Shown piece after piece: positions 32,840 through 44,944 of a stretch of DNA of 64,000 bases. The translations under genes were made by a program, and so were the position numbers. Every line of letters starts with the position of its first letter. The stretch's first letter is position 1. The notes under the pieces were generated by a model. The model was not told the DNA's origin, made no database searches, and worked only from the letters and a program-made list of their open reading frames with translations. This DNA comes from Rugalucina vietnamica (Eukaryota > Mollusca > Bivalvia > Lucinida > Lucinidae). The stretch spans positions 61,916,812 through 61,980,811 of the forward strand of contig OZ024870.1 in NCBI GenBank assembly GCA_964017185.1. Direction: 5' to 3'.

Positions 32840-32910
32840 TGGAAGACCTCACTTTGATTTGAACCACACACATACTAATGGGCTGAGAGGTCTAACCATT
32901 AAACCTTCTC
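32840..32910 (-). repeat. tRNA-derived SINE head
   Basis: On the minus strand the segment carries an A-box-like TTAATGGTTAGACC (32889-32903) and a B-box-like GTGGTTCAAATCAAA (32852-32866), spaced as in tRNA genes. The fold is incomplete and there is no proper acceptor stem, so it is a SINE head and not a tRNA gene. The body extends leftwards toward about 32600. Confidence 0.6.
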
Positions 32911-34079
32911 CTTCTTCCTCTCCCATCTCTCTCTACACTTATGAAAAAAAAAAGGTGTGACAATTTATTGTAGAAATCTACAAATTTAGGAAAAATAAGT
33001 ATAAGTAAAAGTGAAGGTAATGAAGGTATGAAAGAGAAAGTGTGAGTGTAATATTGTTCTTTCTTTATAGTGCATGCATTGTAAACGGGTGAGGGGGATC
33101 CCCGACCCCCTCCTCGTAATATGCGGGGTAATAAATTTACATAACACCTTAAAAAAAAAAAAAAAAAAAAAAAAGTTGTGCATCTGAATATAACAGCATC
33201 GGTTCTGCAATGTTTCATCATTAGAACACGTAAGTGATAAAGACATCGCTGTCAAAAAGATATTGCTGCAGGAGCGTCAGAGAAAGTTCTATGATAACAA
33301 AAATCGATAGAGGGAATCTTATACCGAAGCGAACTAAAGTCTCGGACTATGGAGTTGCTTCGGACACCAAGAACCGAACAGTATCATTTTTTCGTACTGT
33401 CTGTTTCTTTTCTTGTGAAGTCCATATGTTATTTTCAGCATTTCAAGTTCACATAGTCCAGTTATGTTACGTTTCAAAATTTTGATGGTTTATAGTTCGT
33501 AAAATGACTTTGCAGGGCTTTCAAGAATGTTCACGTCAAAAACGTCTGTATCATGACGTCAGAATGCAATTTTAAAAATGATGCACCCAAACAAGTTTTG
33601 AGAAAAGTGTGCATCTTAATCAAATTCAGTTTATGCTATACCATGAGAGAGAACTTAAGAATTTTGTTCATATTGTATATCTATTGGCCAAGTTGTGCAA
33701 CATTTTTGATGAGGCGTTTTTATCGACGTCAGTATAGATGTTATTAGTTGATTTTAATGCATATTTATCATTATGATTAATTAATATGTTATTTGCATTT
33801 ATAACTCTCAAAAGCATATGTAGCTTTCAAATTAGTGTTGAGCTTTTTTGACATTTCCCTCTTTTGTAATACACAAAAACATTACAAAAACTTGTCCATG
33901 CAATATACAGAGAATTTTTGAGCTTTAAAAATTGAAAATTTTTAGCTGAAAAAAAAAAAAAAAATGATTTTTCTTGTTTTTGCTCAAAACATAGATTCTA
34001 TGTTTTGGAGCAAAAATAAGAAAAATAGGTATACACCTGCATACCCCAATTTTACTATATTAAAATGGGGTTCAAGGGG
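32911..34079. other. Non-coding stretch with long A-run
   Basis: An A-run of about 25 at 33150-33174 follows a GGGGGATCCCC palindrome (33092-33102). Bases 33988-34079 contain the palindrome ACATAGATTCTATGT and the dispersed block that also occurs inverted near 14101-14198. No gene seen. Confidence 0.5.
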
Positions 34080-34088
34080 GTGTACATG

Positions 34089-35739
34089 GGTTTGCATAAA
34101 TGTATTATTTAGGGACTTTTCTTGAGGGACCAAGGGACCAGGGACCTGGTCCCTCAAGGACCAAGGGCTATAATTTAGGGACCAGGTAACAGAGGGACCA
34201 AATACAAAACGTGCATATAATGGCATATCTGTATGCATCTAATCTGCAATAGGCTATTGTGTGGACCAAAATCAGCATGTGCCGGTCCCTGAGGGATGTT
34301 TGTGTCAAGGTTTATTTTTTTTTTTTTTTTCATTGATTTTGTATCTACTTTATTAATTTAACCGTGCTATTAAAGTGTATAGTAAGATATGCCCATAGGG
34401 AAAACCAAAGAAAGAGAGAAATTACCAAGAAAGAAAATTTAAAGAAATTTGGAAGAAATAAATGAAAAGAAGGAAAACTGAAATGGAGAGAAAGAAAAAA
34501 TGAAATGAATAAAAATATACATAAAATTCTACATGTATTTTGTGTAGTTTATGCAGTGCTGTTTTAGAAGGAAAAAAGGAGAGAGAGAGAGGGGAAAATA
34601 AAATGAAAAATATACAATGTGTATTTTAAAAGAAGGAATACCAAGGAAAGAGAGAAAGACAGAAAGGAAAGAGAGAAAAGAGAAAAAAAAAATGAAATTA
34701 CAGAAAAAAAATAGAATGCTACTTTCTATTACCTTACACAGTATTAGTTTCTGCATTAATATTTTTGTACCTTATGAAAACTAACATGTCATATTCTTGT
34801 ATATTGTAAAATGAAAATCACCAACTATATGTTTATTGCCTCCAATAGACACTAATTAATGCTAATGTATGATTTATGATAATCTCTTACATTCAACATA
34901 CGTAAAAAAGGGAAAAAAACAAAGACAGAAAAAATGGCAGGTACTTCATACTCCCGGTCCCGAAATGTATCCAATCATGTGCACATACTGTTTTACTCTG
35001 AAGAAAGCACATCTGATTATTTGTCCTGTGTTTATAAGAGCGTCTAATTTCGGGACACGGAGTATGAAGTACGAAGCCAAATAGCAAACATGTATTTTGT
35101 ATGGGCCAAAAATTTCGGGACAATCATAGCTATATAGGGCAGGTATTTAGGGATTGTGTCACACATTTGTACATTTGATGCTGGTGTCTACGTAGCTATC
35201 TGGCAGTTAAGTTGCGTGAGTTGTGTAAGTTATAATAGTTACCTTTGTTAGGACGACATAAACGAAATATAGATGGAAAAAGCTATAAATAACAGAAATT
35301 TTTGCGTATTGTCATCATGTTTTAAGGCCTTACGATAGTCCTGAAGCTCTAACTGTTCCTTTCCAAGGAAACGGCCGTCAAACATACGTATGATAGACCA
35401 CTATTGTAAGTTAAGTTCTGTAAGTTGTCATAGCTGACAGTGATAAAAGATAAGTTCATTAAGGTGGACTTAAGAACATTAGATCAAAACAACATGGCAA
35501 AACAGTTAAACAGTTGCATCTAGGGCTGAGCTAAGTTCGATAAGTTACAATAGTTGCACACAATAGCAAAGCTAAATGCACGTACATGTCTGCATCTAAG
35601 TTAAGTTTGATGAGTTGTATAAGTTAAGCAAGCTGAGTTATATAGGCTTTAGATTAATAACTTGGATGAGTTAAGTTAAGCAAGTCGAAGTCTGGGTTTA
35701 ATTAGCTATGTGAGTAAGATATGTTATATGTATCATTGG
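34089..35739 (+). repeat. Outer part of the left arm of the giant inverted repeat
   Basis: It matches 58307-59044 in inverted orientation, with divergence and indels. It contains the GGGACC-rich terminal block (34110-34310), a purine-rich tract (34400-34700), a fold-back pair CATACTCCCGGTCCCGAAAT (34949-34968) / TTTCGGGACACGGAGTATGA (35048-35067), and a decayed zone of TAAGTT-like words that grades into the array. Confidence 0.7.
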
Positions 35740-38700
35740 ACAAGCTAAGTTTGTTAAGTAGAGTAAGTTAAGCAAGCTAAGTTGAAGAATAAGTTTGATG
35801 AGCTGAATAAGTTAAGCGATGAGTTGGATAAACTGAACAGTAAGTTCGATGAGTTGGATAAGTTGAGCGATGAGTTAGATGAGTTGGATAAGTTGAGCGT
35901 TGAGTTAGATAAGTTGGATAAGTTGAACATTAAGCTCGATGAGTTGCATGAGTTATACGCTGAGTCAGGTAAGTAGAGCGATGAGTTGGGTAAGTTGAAC
36001 AGTAAGTTGGATGAGTTGGATAAGTTGTAAGCTTTCGATGAGTTGGATAAGTTTCATGTTGATTTGGATGAGTTCGATAAGTTGAACAGTAAGTTGGATG
36101 AGTTGGATAAGTTATACACTGAATTCGATGAGTTGGATAAGTTGCATGCTGAGTTCTATGAGTTGCATAAGTTGAACTATAAGTTCATTAAGTTTGATTA
36201 AGTTGAACAGTAAGTTGGATGAGTTGGATAAGTTGTAAGCTGAGTTCGATGAGTTGGATAAGTTGTAAGCTGAGTTCGATGAGTTGGATAAGTTGTAAGC
36301 TGAGTTGGGTAAGTTGCATAAGTTGAACAGTAAGTTCGATGAGTTCGATAAGTTGATCAGTAAGTTGGATGAGTTGGATAAGTTGTAAGCTGAGTTGGGT
36401 AAGTTGAATAAAGTGAACAGTAAGTTGGATGAGTTGGATAAGTTGTAAGCTGAGTTGGGTAAGTTGCATAAGTTGAACAGTAAGTTCGATGAGTTCGATA
36501 AGTTGAACAGTGAGTTGGATAAGTTGTAAGCTGAGTTCGATGAGTTGCATAAGTTGAACAGTAAGTTGGATGAGTGAAATAAGTTGTAAGCTGAGTTGGG
36601 TAAGTTGCATAAGTTGAACAGTATGTTGGATGAGTTGGATAAGTTGTAAGCTAAGTTGGGTAAGTTGCATAAGTTGAACAGAAAGTTCGATGAGTTCAAT
36701 AAGTTAAACAGTAAGTTGAATGAGTTGGATAAGTTGCATGTTGAGTTGGATGAGTTGGATGAGATGGATAAGTAATACAAAGAGTTCGATGAGTTGGATA
36801 AGTTGCATGCTGAGTTGGATGAGTTGCATAAGTTGAACTATAAGTTCGTTAAGTTCGATAAGTTGAACAGTAAGTTGGATGAGTTGGATAAGTTGTAAGC
36901 TGAGTTGGGTGAGTTGCATAAGTTGAACAGTAAGTTGGATGAGTTGGATAAGTTGTAAGCTGAGTTGGGTAAGTTGCATAAGTTGAACAGTAAGTTCGAT
37001 GAGTTCGATAAGTTGAACAGTAAGTTGGATAAGTTGTAAGCTGAGTTGGATAAGTTGCATGTTGAGTTGGATGAGTTGGATAAGTTATACGAAGAGTTCG
37101 ATGAGTTGGATAAGTTGCATGCTGAGTTGGATGAGTTGGATAAGTTGAACTATAAGTTCGTTAAGTTCAATAAGTTGAACAGTAAGTTGGATGAGTTGGA
37201 TAAGCTGTAAGCTGAGTTGGGTAAGTTGCATAAGTTGAACAGTAAGTTGGATGAGTTGGATAAGTTGTCAGCTGAGTTGGATAAGTTGCATAAGTTGAAC
37301 AGTGAGTTCGAAGAGTTCGATAAGTTGAACAGTAAGTTGGATGAGTTGGATAAGTTGTAAGCTGAGTTGGGTAAGTTGCATAAGTTGAACAGTAAGTTGG
37401 ATGAGTTGGATAATTTTTAAGCTGAGTTGGGTAAGTTGCATAAGTTGAACAGTAAGTTCGATGAGTTCGATAAGTTGAACAGTAAGTTGAATGGGTTGGA
37501 TAAGTTGTAAGCTGAGTTGGATGAGTTGGATAAGTTGCATGTTGAGTTGGATGAGTTGGATAAGTTATAGGAAGAGTTCGATGAGTTGGATAAGTTGCAT
37601 GATGAGTTCAATGAGTTGCATATGTTGAACTGTAAGTTCGTTAAGTTCGATAAGTTGAACAGTATGTTGGATGAGTTGGATAAGTTGTAAGATGAGTTGG
37701 GTAAGTTGCATAAGTTTAACAGTAAGTTCGATGAGTTCGATAAGTTGAACAGTAAGTTGGATGAGTTGGATAAGTTGTAAGCTGAGTTCGATGAGTTGGA
37801 TAAGTTGCATGCTGAGTCGGATGAGTTGAGATCGTTAAGTTCGATAAGTTGAACAGTAAGTTGGATGAGTTGGATAAGTTGTAAGCTGAGTTGGGTAAGT
37901 TGCATAAGTCGAACAGTAAGTTGGATGAGTTGGATAAGTTGTAAGTTGAGTTGGGTAAGTTGGGTAAGTTGCATAAGTTGAACAGTAAGTTCGATGATTT
38001 CGATAAGTTGAACAGTAAGTTCGATGATTTCGATAAGTTGTAAGCTGAGTTGCATAAGTTGAACTATAAGTTCGTTAAGTTCGATAAGTTGAACAGTAAG
38101 TTGGATGAGTTGGATAAGTTGTAAGCTGAGTTGGGTGAGTTGCATAAGTTGAACAGTAAGTTGGATGAGTTGGATAATTTGTAAGCTGAGTTGGGTAAGT
38201 TGCATAAGTTGAACAGTAAGTTCGATGAGTTCGATAAGTTGAACAGTAAGTTGAATGAGTTGGATAAGTTGTAAGCTGAGTTGGATGAGTTGGATAAGTT
38301 GCATGTTGAGTTGGATGAGTTGGATAAGTTATACGAAGAGTTCGATGAGTTGGATAAGTTGCATGCTGAGTTGGATGAGTTGCATAAGTTGAACTATAAG
38401 TTCGTTAAGTTTGATAAGTTAAACAGTAAGTTGGATGAGTTGGATAAGTTGTAAGCTGAGTTGGGTGAGTTGCATAAGTTGAACAGTAAGTTGGATGAGT
38501 TGGATAATTTGTAAGCTGAGTTGGGTAAGTTGCATAAGTTGAACAGTAAGTTCGATGAGTTCGATAAGTTGAACAGTAAGTTGAATGAGTTGGATAAGTT
38601 GTAAGCTGAGTTGGATGAGTTGGATAAGTTGCATGTTGAGTTGGATGAGTTGGATAAGTTATACGAAGAGTTCGATGAGTTGGATAAGTTGCATGCTGAG

Positions 38701-40404
38701 TTGGATGAGTTGCATAAGTTGAACTATAAGTTCGTTAAGTTTGATAAGTTAAACAGTAAGTTGGATGAGTTGGATAAGTTGTAAGCTGAGTTGGGTAAGT
38801 TGCATAAGTTGAACAGTAAGTTCGATGAGTTCGATCAGTTGTAAGCTGAGTTGGGTAAGTTGCATAAGTTGAACAGTAAGTTCGATGAGTTTGATAAGTT
38901 GAACAGTAAGTTGGATGAGGTGGATAAGTTGTAAGCTGAGTTCGATGGGTTGGATAAGTTGAACAGTAAGTTGGATGAGTTGGATAAGTTGTAAGCTGAG
39001 TTGGGTAAGTTGCATAAGTTGAACAGTAAGTTCGATGAGTTCGATAAGTTGAACAGTAAGTTGAATGAGTTGGATAAGTTGTAAGCTGAGTTGGATGAGT
39101 TGGATAAGTTGCATGTTGAGTTGGATGAGTTGGATAAGTTATACGAAGAGTTCGATGAGTTGGATAAGTTGCATGCTGAGTTGGATGAGTTGCATAAGTT
39201 GAACTATAAGTTCGTTAAGTTTGATAAGTTAAACAGTAAGTTGGATGAGTTGGATAAGTTGTAAGCTGAGTTGGGTAAGTTGCATAAGTTGAACAGTAAG
39301 TTCGATGAGTTCGATCAGTTGTAAGCTGAGTTGGGTAAGTTGCATAAGTTGAACAGTAAGTTCGATGAGTTTGATAAGTTGAACAGTAAGTTGGATGAGG
39401 TGGATAAGTTGTAAGCTGAGTTCGATGGGTTGGATAAGTTGAACAGTAAGTTGGATGAGTTGGATAAGTTGTAAGCTGAATTGGGTAAGTTGCATAAGTT
39501 GAACAGTAAGTTCGATGAGCTCGATAAGTTGAACAGTAAGTTGGATGAGTTAGATAAGTTGTAAACTGAGTCGGATGAGTTGGATAAGTTGCATGTTGAG
39601 TTGGATGAGTTGGATAAGTTATACGAAGAGTTCGATGAGTTGGATAAGTTGCATGCTGAGTTGGATGAGTTGCATATGTTGAACAGTAAGTTCGTTAAGT
39701 TCGATAAGTTGAACAGTAAGTTGGATGAGTTGGATAAGTTGTAAGCTGAGTTGGGTAAGTTGCATAAGTTTAACAGTAAGTTCGATGAGTTCGATAAGTT
39801 GAACAGTAAGTTGGATGAGTTGGATAAGTTGTAAGCTGAGTTCGATGTGTTGGATAAGTTGCATGCTGAGTTTGGAGAGTTGCATAAGTTGAATTATAAG
39901 TTCATTCAGTTTGATAAGTTGAACAATAAGACAGTAAGTTGGATGAGTTGGATAAGTTGTAAGCTGAGTCGGGTAAGTTGCATAAGTTGAACAGTAAGTT
40001 GGATGAGTTGGATAAGTTGTAAGCTGTGTTGGGTAAGTTGCATAAGTTGAACAGTATGTTCGATGAGTTCGATAAGTTGAACAGTAAGTTGGATGAGTTG
40101 GATAAGTTGTAAGCTGAGTTGGATGAGTTGCATAAGTTGCATGTTGAGTTGGATGAGTTGGATAAGTTATACGAAGAGTTCGATGAGTTGGATAAGTTGC
40201 ATGCTGAGTGGGATGAGTTGCATAAGTTGAACTATAAGTTCATTGAGTTCGAAAAGTTGAACAGTAAGTTGGATGAGTTGGGTAAGTTGCATAAATTGAA
40301 CAGTAAGTTCGATGAGTTCGATCAGTTGTAAGCTGAGTTGGGTAAATTGCATAAGTTGAACAGTAAGTTCGTTAAGTTCAATAAGTTGAACAGTAAGTTG
40401 GATG
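35740..40404 (+). repeat. Left tandem array of 9- and 12-bp units
   Basis: Monomers are nonamers such as GATAAGTTG, GATGAGTTG and CATAAGTTG with 12-mers such as AACAGTAAGTTG and TAAGCTGAGTTG, usually combined 9+9+12. A longer order is visible: the marker TTATACGAAGAGTTC recurs near 37087, 37567, 38329, 38659, 39139, 39619 and 40167, mostly 480 bp apart, and blocks 38659-39138 and 39139-39618 are nearly identical. Reading frames on both strands are artefacts of the unit, except that the + frame (Asp-Glu-Leu-Asp-Lys-Leu) is free of stops at the array edges. Confidence 0.92.
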
Positions 40405-40684
40405 AAACATTCGCGGTGTCTCTTTTAACTGTATACCTTTAGCTTTTACCTAAGTCAAAGGTCAATCTTAAAAAGAATAGTTGTTTTTGAACTTGACGGC
40501 ATTGTAATGATTTGAAGTATTTAGTTGTCTGCCTGATATTTTTTAAGTATCTTCGTTTCTTTGTTGTTGATAATATTTAGAATAAACAAAAGAAATACAG
40601 CTTGTTTATGTTTCATTGCAAAATACCACTTCGAAGATTTCGTCTCAAATGAGTGCTGGGAGACAACCAACAACATCACTGTCT
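40405..40684. other. Left edge of the core of the giant element
   Basis: Non-coding sequence between the array and the first SINE; no partner on the other side of the core was found. Confidence 0.5.
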
Positions 40685-40750
40685 ATGGGTAGCACAGAGG
40701 CCTGGTAGTAGAGCATCAGACTCTGAATCAAGGGTCCTTGGTTCCATTTT
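40685..40750 (+). repeat. tRNA-derived SINE head, related to tRNA-Gln(CTG)
   Basis: GGTAGTAGAGCATC resembles an A box region, and GACTCTGAATC matches the anticodon arm of eukaryotic tRNA-Gln(CTG). GGGTCCTTGGTTCCA stands for the B box but departs from GGTTCRANTCC. The acceptor stem does not close, so it is a degenerate SINE and not a functional tRNA. Confidence 0.5.
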
Positions 40751-41038
40751 CACTCGGAGCACTGTTGTGTCCTTAACTTCTCACATTTCTGGTTTATACC
40801 AAGGAAACATTTGCTCCTTCCCAACACAGCTTAGCTAATGTTTACTAGGACAATATACCTAAAACAAATGAACAGTTTACTCTTGTGCCGATGTTTACTA
40901 GCTTACTGAAAACTAGCAAGCTAATCTACATCCATTGTTCGTAAAATGTACATCTGTTTAAAGGAATATAGTCTGTATTACCATATTGCTAAAAAAGACA
41001 TGCTGCCTATCAGTGTTGAGCGATACACATGTATTTGT

Positions 41039-42188
41039 AGCTCACCTGAGCCTTAGGCCTACAGGTGATTTTATAGGATAGAAAGGTACCCATCCTCTGT
41101 TGTCTTCCGCCAAAGATCTTTTTCTCTGATACCAATAGGCCAATCAAATCTAAATTTTATATGAAGACAAGTTTTTCTAGAAAGGTTGGAAGTATGTGTA
41201 TATAAAATATCCAGGTCACATAACCAAGATGGCCTCCATGTCCATGTATGGGTAAAACCCTATTATAATCTCGAGAAACCAGTGGATCGATTTTACGAAT
41301 TTTTGCATGAATCATTAAAGACTAAGTACAGTAACTACAATGAACCACGTATATATATGTATGTGATGACCATGACCTATTTTTATAGCTAGGTCAACAC
41401 AAGTCGCCTTTGCATTTGAATTGGGAAAATGTCATTTAAAGGGAAAATCTTGCAGGGAATGGGCACAATGACTGAAGATTCTGAAAAAGATATGGACCCT
41501 AGGGGTTCATCTGCCTCCCCAGGGCCGTGGCTAAATCACCATATCACCATAATATTCAAACATCTCTGAAATCACTATGCCAATCAGAGCCAAATTTTAT
41601 AAAAAAGCATCCTTAAGAAGAGGGAACCAATGTGTATATAAAAATCCAGGTCACATGACCAAGATGGTCACCATACCCAATTATGGTAAAAAAAAAATAT
41701 TCTCTGGAACCAGTGGACCAATTTCAATGAAACTTGACATAAAACATTGATGACTACAGCACTACAATGTGCATATAAATCATGACCCTTTGAAGACCAT
41801 AACCTATTTCAAAGTAAAGTCAACATGAAACGCCAGGGTAAACAGTTAAAACATTATTTAAATGGTAAATCTTTAAATGGGCGGTTAGACTGAATTTTTA
41901 AGATTCTGAAAAACTGGACCCCAAGAATTCATCTGCCCCCAACCCTTGGGAATATGTATACATGTTTATTACCGTAATATTCAAACATCATCTCCTCTGA
42001 AACTTCTTGCCCAATCAAAGCCAAAATTTATATGAAACATTTATAGGAATGGGGAACCAATAGTTATGTAAAGGTTCTAGGTCACGTGACCAAGATGGCC
42101 ACCATCAGCTAAAAATCTCAGCTACTTTTCTTTTGTCCAATGACTGTTGTCTCGCAGGTGAGCATCGCACCCCTTTGGGCTATTTGTT
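41039..42188 (+). mobile_element. Hairpin-headed tandem-cored element inside the giant element's core
   Basis: It begins AGCTCACCTGAGCCTTAGGC at 41039 and ends CTCGCAGGTGAGC (42151-42163) then CCCTTTGGGCTATTTGTT. The core has two to three diverged units with GGCCAATCAAATCTAAA, AAGATGGCCTCCATG and ACCATGACCTATTT. It is more diverged than the 12125 copy, so it is older. Confidence 0.68.
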
Positions 42189-42479
42189 TTATGTGTGTGC
42201 TAGATCACGTGCAAATCGGTTGTACTGGAGCTGAGGTTTGCTTTCTGCTTTCAATACTCTTTAAATTTTCAGATGGAAATTATAGCACAAATGGTATCAA
42301 TGATAGCTTTCAAGCTGTGCAACATCCTTTGTGCATTAGTATCTAGTTGCAACATCATTGCCCAGTACGTCGTTGCTGAGTACGGTTCATGTCTCTGCCC
42401 AGTACGGTAAAAGCTATTTTAAGCTAATTATAAATAGAATCGTTAAAAAGCTATTTATAAATAAAATCGTTTAGATATA
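42189..42479. other. Non-coding spacer
   Basis: Contains a local direct repeat of an AAATAGAATCGTTAAAAAGCT-like word (42433 and 42461). No gene. Confidence 0.45.
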
Positions 42480-43299
42480 CTCAAGGACTTTGAAAACGCC
42501 TCACTTGTTTTATTGCTGCTCACTCTCAGAATACATGATATATCGGCAAAAATATTTTTGAACTAAAAAGTACATTCAGTCTGCTTAACTTCGATACCGA
42601 AACCGAAGCGTCAACGACAGTTATTAACGTCATACACAATGAATTCAAGCGTTACCCAGAATTCAACAAAACCAAAGTATGGGGACGGTTAATATTCATC
42701 AGATACAACACGATTTCTGGAAAGAAACACCAAAAGCCAAGCAAATGCTGTTGGTTTGCTTTCATTTGCACTAAAACAGCGGTAGTTACGCCACTTTTAC
42801 GTTTATTAAGAAAACTTTATTTTTTGCGTGTAAAATGAAACGAATTCAAAAGATTTTGTGCATAATGAATAGGCAAAGACTTACGTAAAAATTACAATCA
42901 CTTTCGACGCTGTAATCGAATGGCTATAGGTATTTTGAACACTTACGCTTGACGTCAACAAATAACGTTAGCGCCTCAAACGACATTGAAAGACATCCCT
43001 CATTTTGATTTTGCTTTTTCTTGTGCTTAAGGTCGTTAGCTCTCACTAGAGGCGGTTTGTTTTTACAAAATCCGTTTATTGTAGCCGTTTTAAGGTTTTC
43101 TTGCGTCTCGATGACGTCTGTGAAAACAGCTGTAGCAAACAAACAAGCGAACACTTTTTTATGGATCTTTATGGATAAATATTGTTTATCGTGTTGGCAT
43201 ATACGTTACTATGTTCATTTTGTACATCCGCTCAACTTTAAGAAAGTTTTTAAGCAAAATATAACCGATGTACAGTGAGGCGTTTTCAAAGTCCTCTAG
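42480..43299. mobile_element. 820-bp TIR element with TA target, AGGACTTTGAAAACGCC family
   Basis: AGGACTTTGAAAACGCCTCA at 42484 is matched by its exact complement ending at 43295 (22-bp perfect inverted repeat, extending with mismatches to 42480 and 43299). TA flanks both ends (42478-42479 and 43300-43301). No transposase. Confidence 0.75.
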
Positions 43300-43800
43300 T
43301 ATATATTGACAATGTAACTTACATAATGAGTACCTTTGGTGGTCCAACCTTTACATGTATATAGATTTTTAATTTTTGTTTTCATTTAATTACGTTCAAG
43401 TTTAAAATTCATTGTCAAGAAGATTAAATATTATTGTATTCTGCAGACCCTTAACCCCACTTGTATAAAGTAAAACTTAAAATTGAAGGGTATATATATT
43501 TTATTTATTTTTTTGAAATGCATTTTTATTCCGTCGTGACATTTTGTGGATTAACGCCCCAGTCAACGATGTTTCAGTCACTGTCATGTCGGGCAAGAGC
43601 TCAAGTTTTTTAACAGTCTTAAAGATTCAACGTGTTTTGTGAAAGGCCTCATATCTGCTACCCATTTGGATTCTCACCCAAAGACCTTTTTGTTCTGAGT
43701 CCGATCATCGACCGATAGGCAACTGCGCAACCCTGAACGAACAATTTAAATAAAATGTTTTTCCAACATGCACAATTTAATGATGAACGATTTGGATGCC
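43300..43800. other. Non-coding spacer
   Basis: No gene recognised. It includes words such as GCCCCAGTCAAC that recur in nearby SINE-like sequence. Confidence 0.4.
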
Positions 43801-43808
43801 CATTAAGT

Positions 43809-43861
43809 GTTTTGTCTGTTTGTTTGTTTGTTTGTATGTTTGCTTGCTTGCTTGCTTGTTT
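43809..43861 (+). repeat. (TTTG)n/(TTGC)n microsatellite
   Basis: Run of TTTG then TTGC tetramers. It may be the 3' tail of the minus-strand SINE that follows. Confidence 0.85.
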
Positions 43862-44050
43862 GTATCAAGGGTTAACGAGGGAGTCAACAAATTTTCAGTC
43901 ATGTCGGCAAAGCGGCAATGTTCCATGGTTATAAGACAGTTTTGGGCCAATGTGCCTTGCTCAATGACACAACACGGCAGCCCAAGTGGGGATCGAACAC
44001 AGGCCCTCTTGATTTGGAGTTAGTTGGTCTACCGCTAGGCCGTGCTTGGG
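43862..44050 (-). repeat. tRNA-derived SINE
   Basis: On the minus strand: CACGGCCTAGCGGTAGACC (A box at about 44024-44042), CTAACTCCAAATC, and TGTGTTCGATCCCCAC (B box, 43985-44000). It is followed by the complement of TGTGCCTTGCTCAATGACAC, a core segment common in marine invertebrate and fish SINEs. The TTTG-type repeat at 43809-43861 would be its tail. Confidence 0.75.
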
Positions 44051-44084
44051 ATTGCCGTTTATCCCAAGTGACGTGGAGTCTATT

Positions 44085-44753
44085 TCTAAAGCCATGTTCA
44101 TGTGCAACATTTGCACTCGGGTGTAATTTTGCACACTGGGTGTAAATTTGAACCCCGGGTGTATGGTATGCCATGAAAACTGTGTTTTAAGAAAATACAC
44201 CAGGGTGCAAAACTACACCCTGGTTTAAATTGTCTCCTACTTTCCAGGTGGAGTAAATTGAATTGCAGCCGGATAATTTTTGCACCCGTGTGCATTGTGT
44301 GCATATGAACGCAAAACGCTTAATCGTTACACATTTTTGTTTGTTTGAATTGATACTTTACGTCCCAGTCAACAGCTTAGGTCATGCCTGGAGATTGCAT
44401 CCACTTTATGGGCCTTTCACCCAAAGTTAGGATGTCATGACATCCAAAAATGCTAAAAATATAACCATCTAGCTAAGCCAATAAGGCTTATAGGTATAAC
44501 CAGTTTGACTTGAAACCATTTTTCTTGGACAGGCCCAAGCCGCAGCGGTTTACCAGTAGTCAGATGACCAGTCAGTAGCGAACAAGCTTTGCCCTTCTAC
44601 ATCAAATGACCTCTGTTAATAAGGAGCATTTTAGTCAAAATTTAATGTCAAAACCAGGTGAATATGAACATGATCTCGCTGCATATGGCCGCTACACAAG
44701 CGGGTGAAAATTTTCACCCGGTTGCAAATACAGCACATGAACACGGCTTTAGA
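44085..44753. mobile_element. 669-bp TIR element, TCTAAAGCC family
   Basis: TCTAAAGCCATGTTCATGTG at 44085 pairs with the complement ending at 44753 (20 of 21 bases). Subterminal palindromes such as GGGTGAAAATTTTCACCC (44702-44719) and repeated GGGTGTAA/TTACACCC-like words lie inside. No clear target duplication; no ORF. Confidence 0.65.
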
Positions 44754-44944
44754 TTGTAATTTAGTACTGCAGATCTATTGAGCAGCGAAAGACAACGTGT
44801 TTGTCCTAAACACCGCGTTTTTCATTGTGGGCATATAGTATGCCATAAAGGCTCTCTGAAGAGCCTAAAGTAGCCTAAACACCCATTTTTTCATTAATAT
44901 GCTCACTGCTCTTAAAGGATCTAAGTTTTATATTTAAATCCTAC
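44754..44944. other. Short non-coding spacer
   Basis: Nothing recognised. Confidence 0.4.

Noticed and set aside
35782..40352. Many overlapping ORFs with Gln/Leu- or Asn/Ser-rich products in the left array
   Set aside because: The short-period repeat lacks stops in several frames on both strands; none has a start context, domain or splice evidence. Only the Asp-Glu-Leu-Asp-Lys-Leu frame is kept, and only as a hypothesis.
43985..44042. tRNA gene on the minus strand
   Set aside because: A and B boxes are good but the acceptor stem does not pair and SINE core plus tail follow, so it is a SINE head. The same holds for 32840-32910 and 40685-40750.
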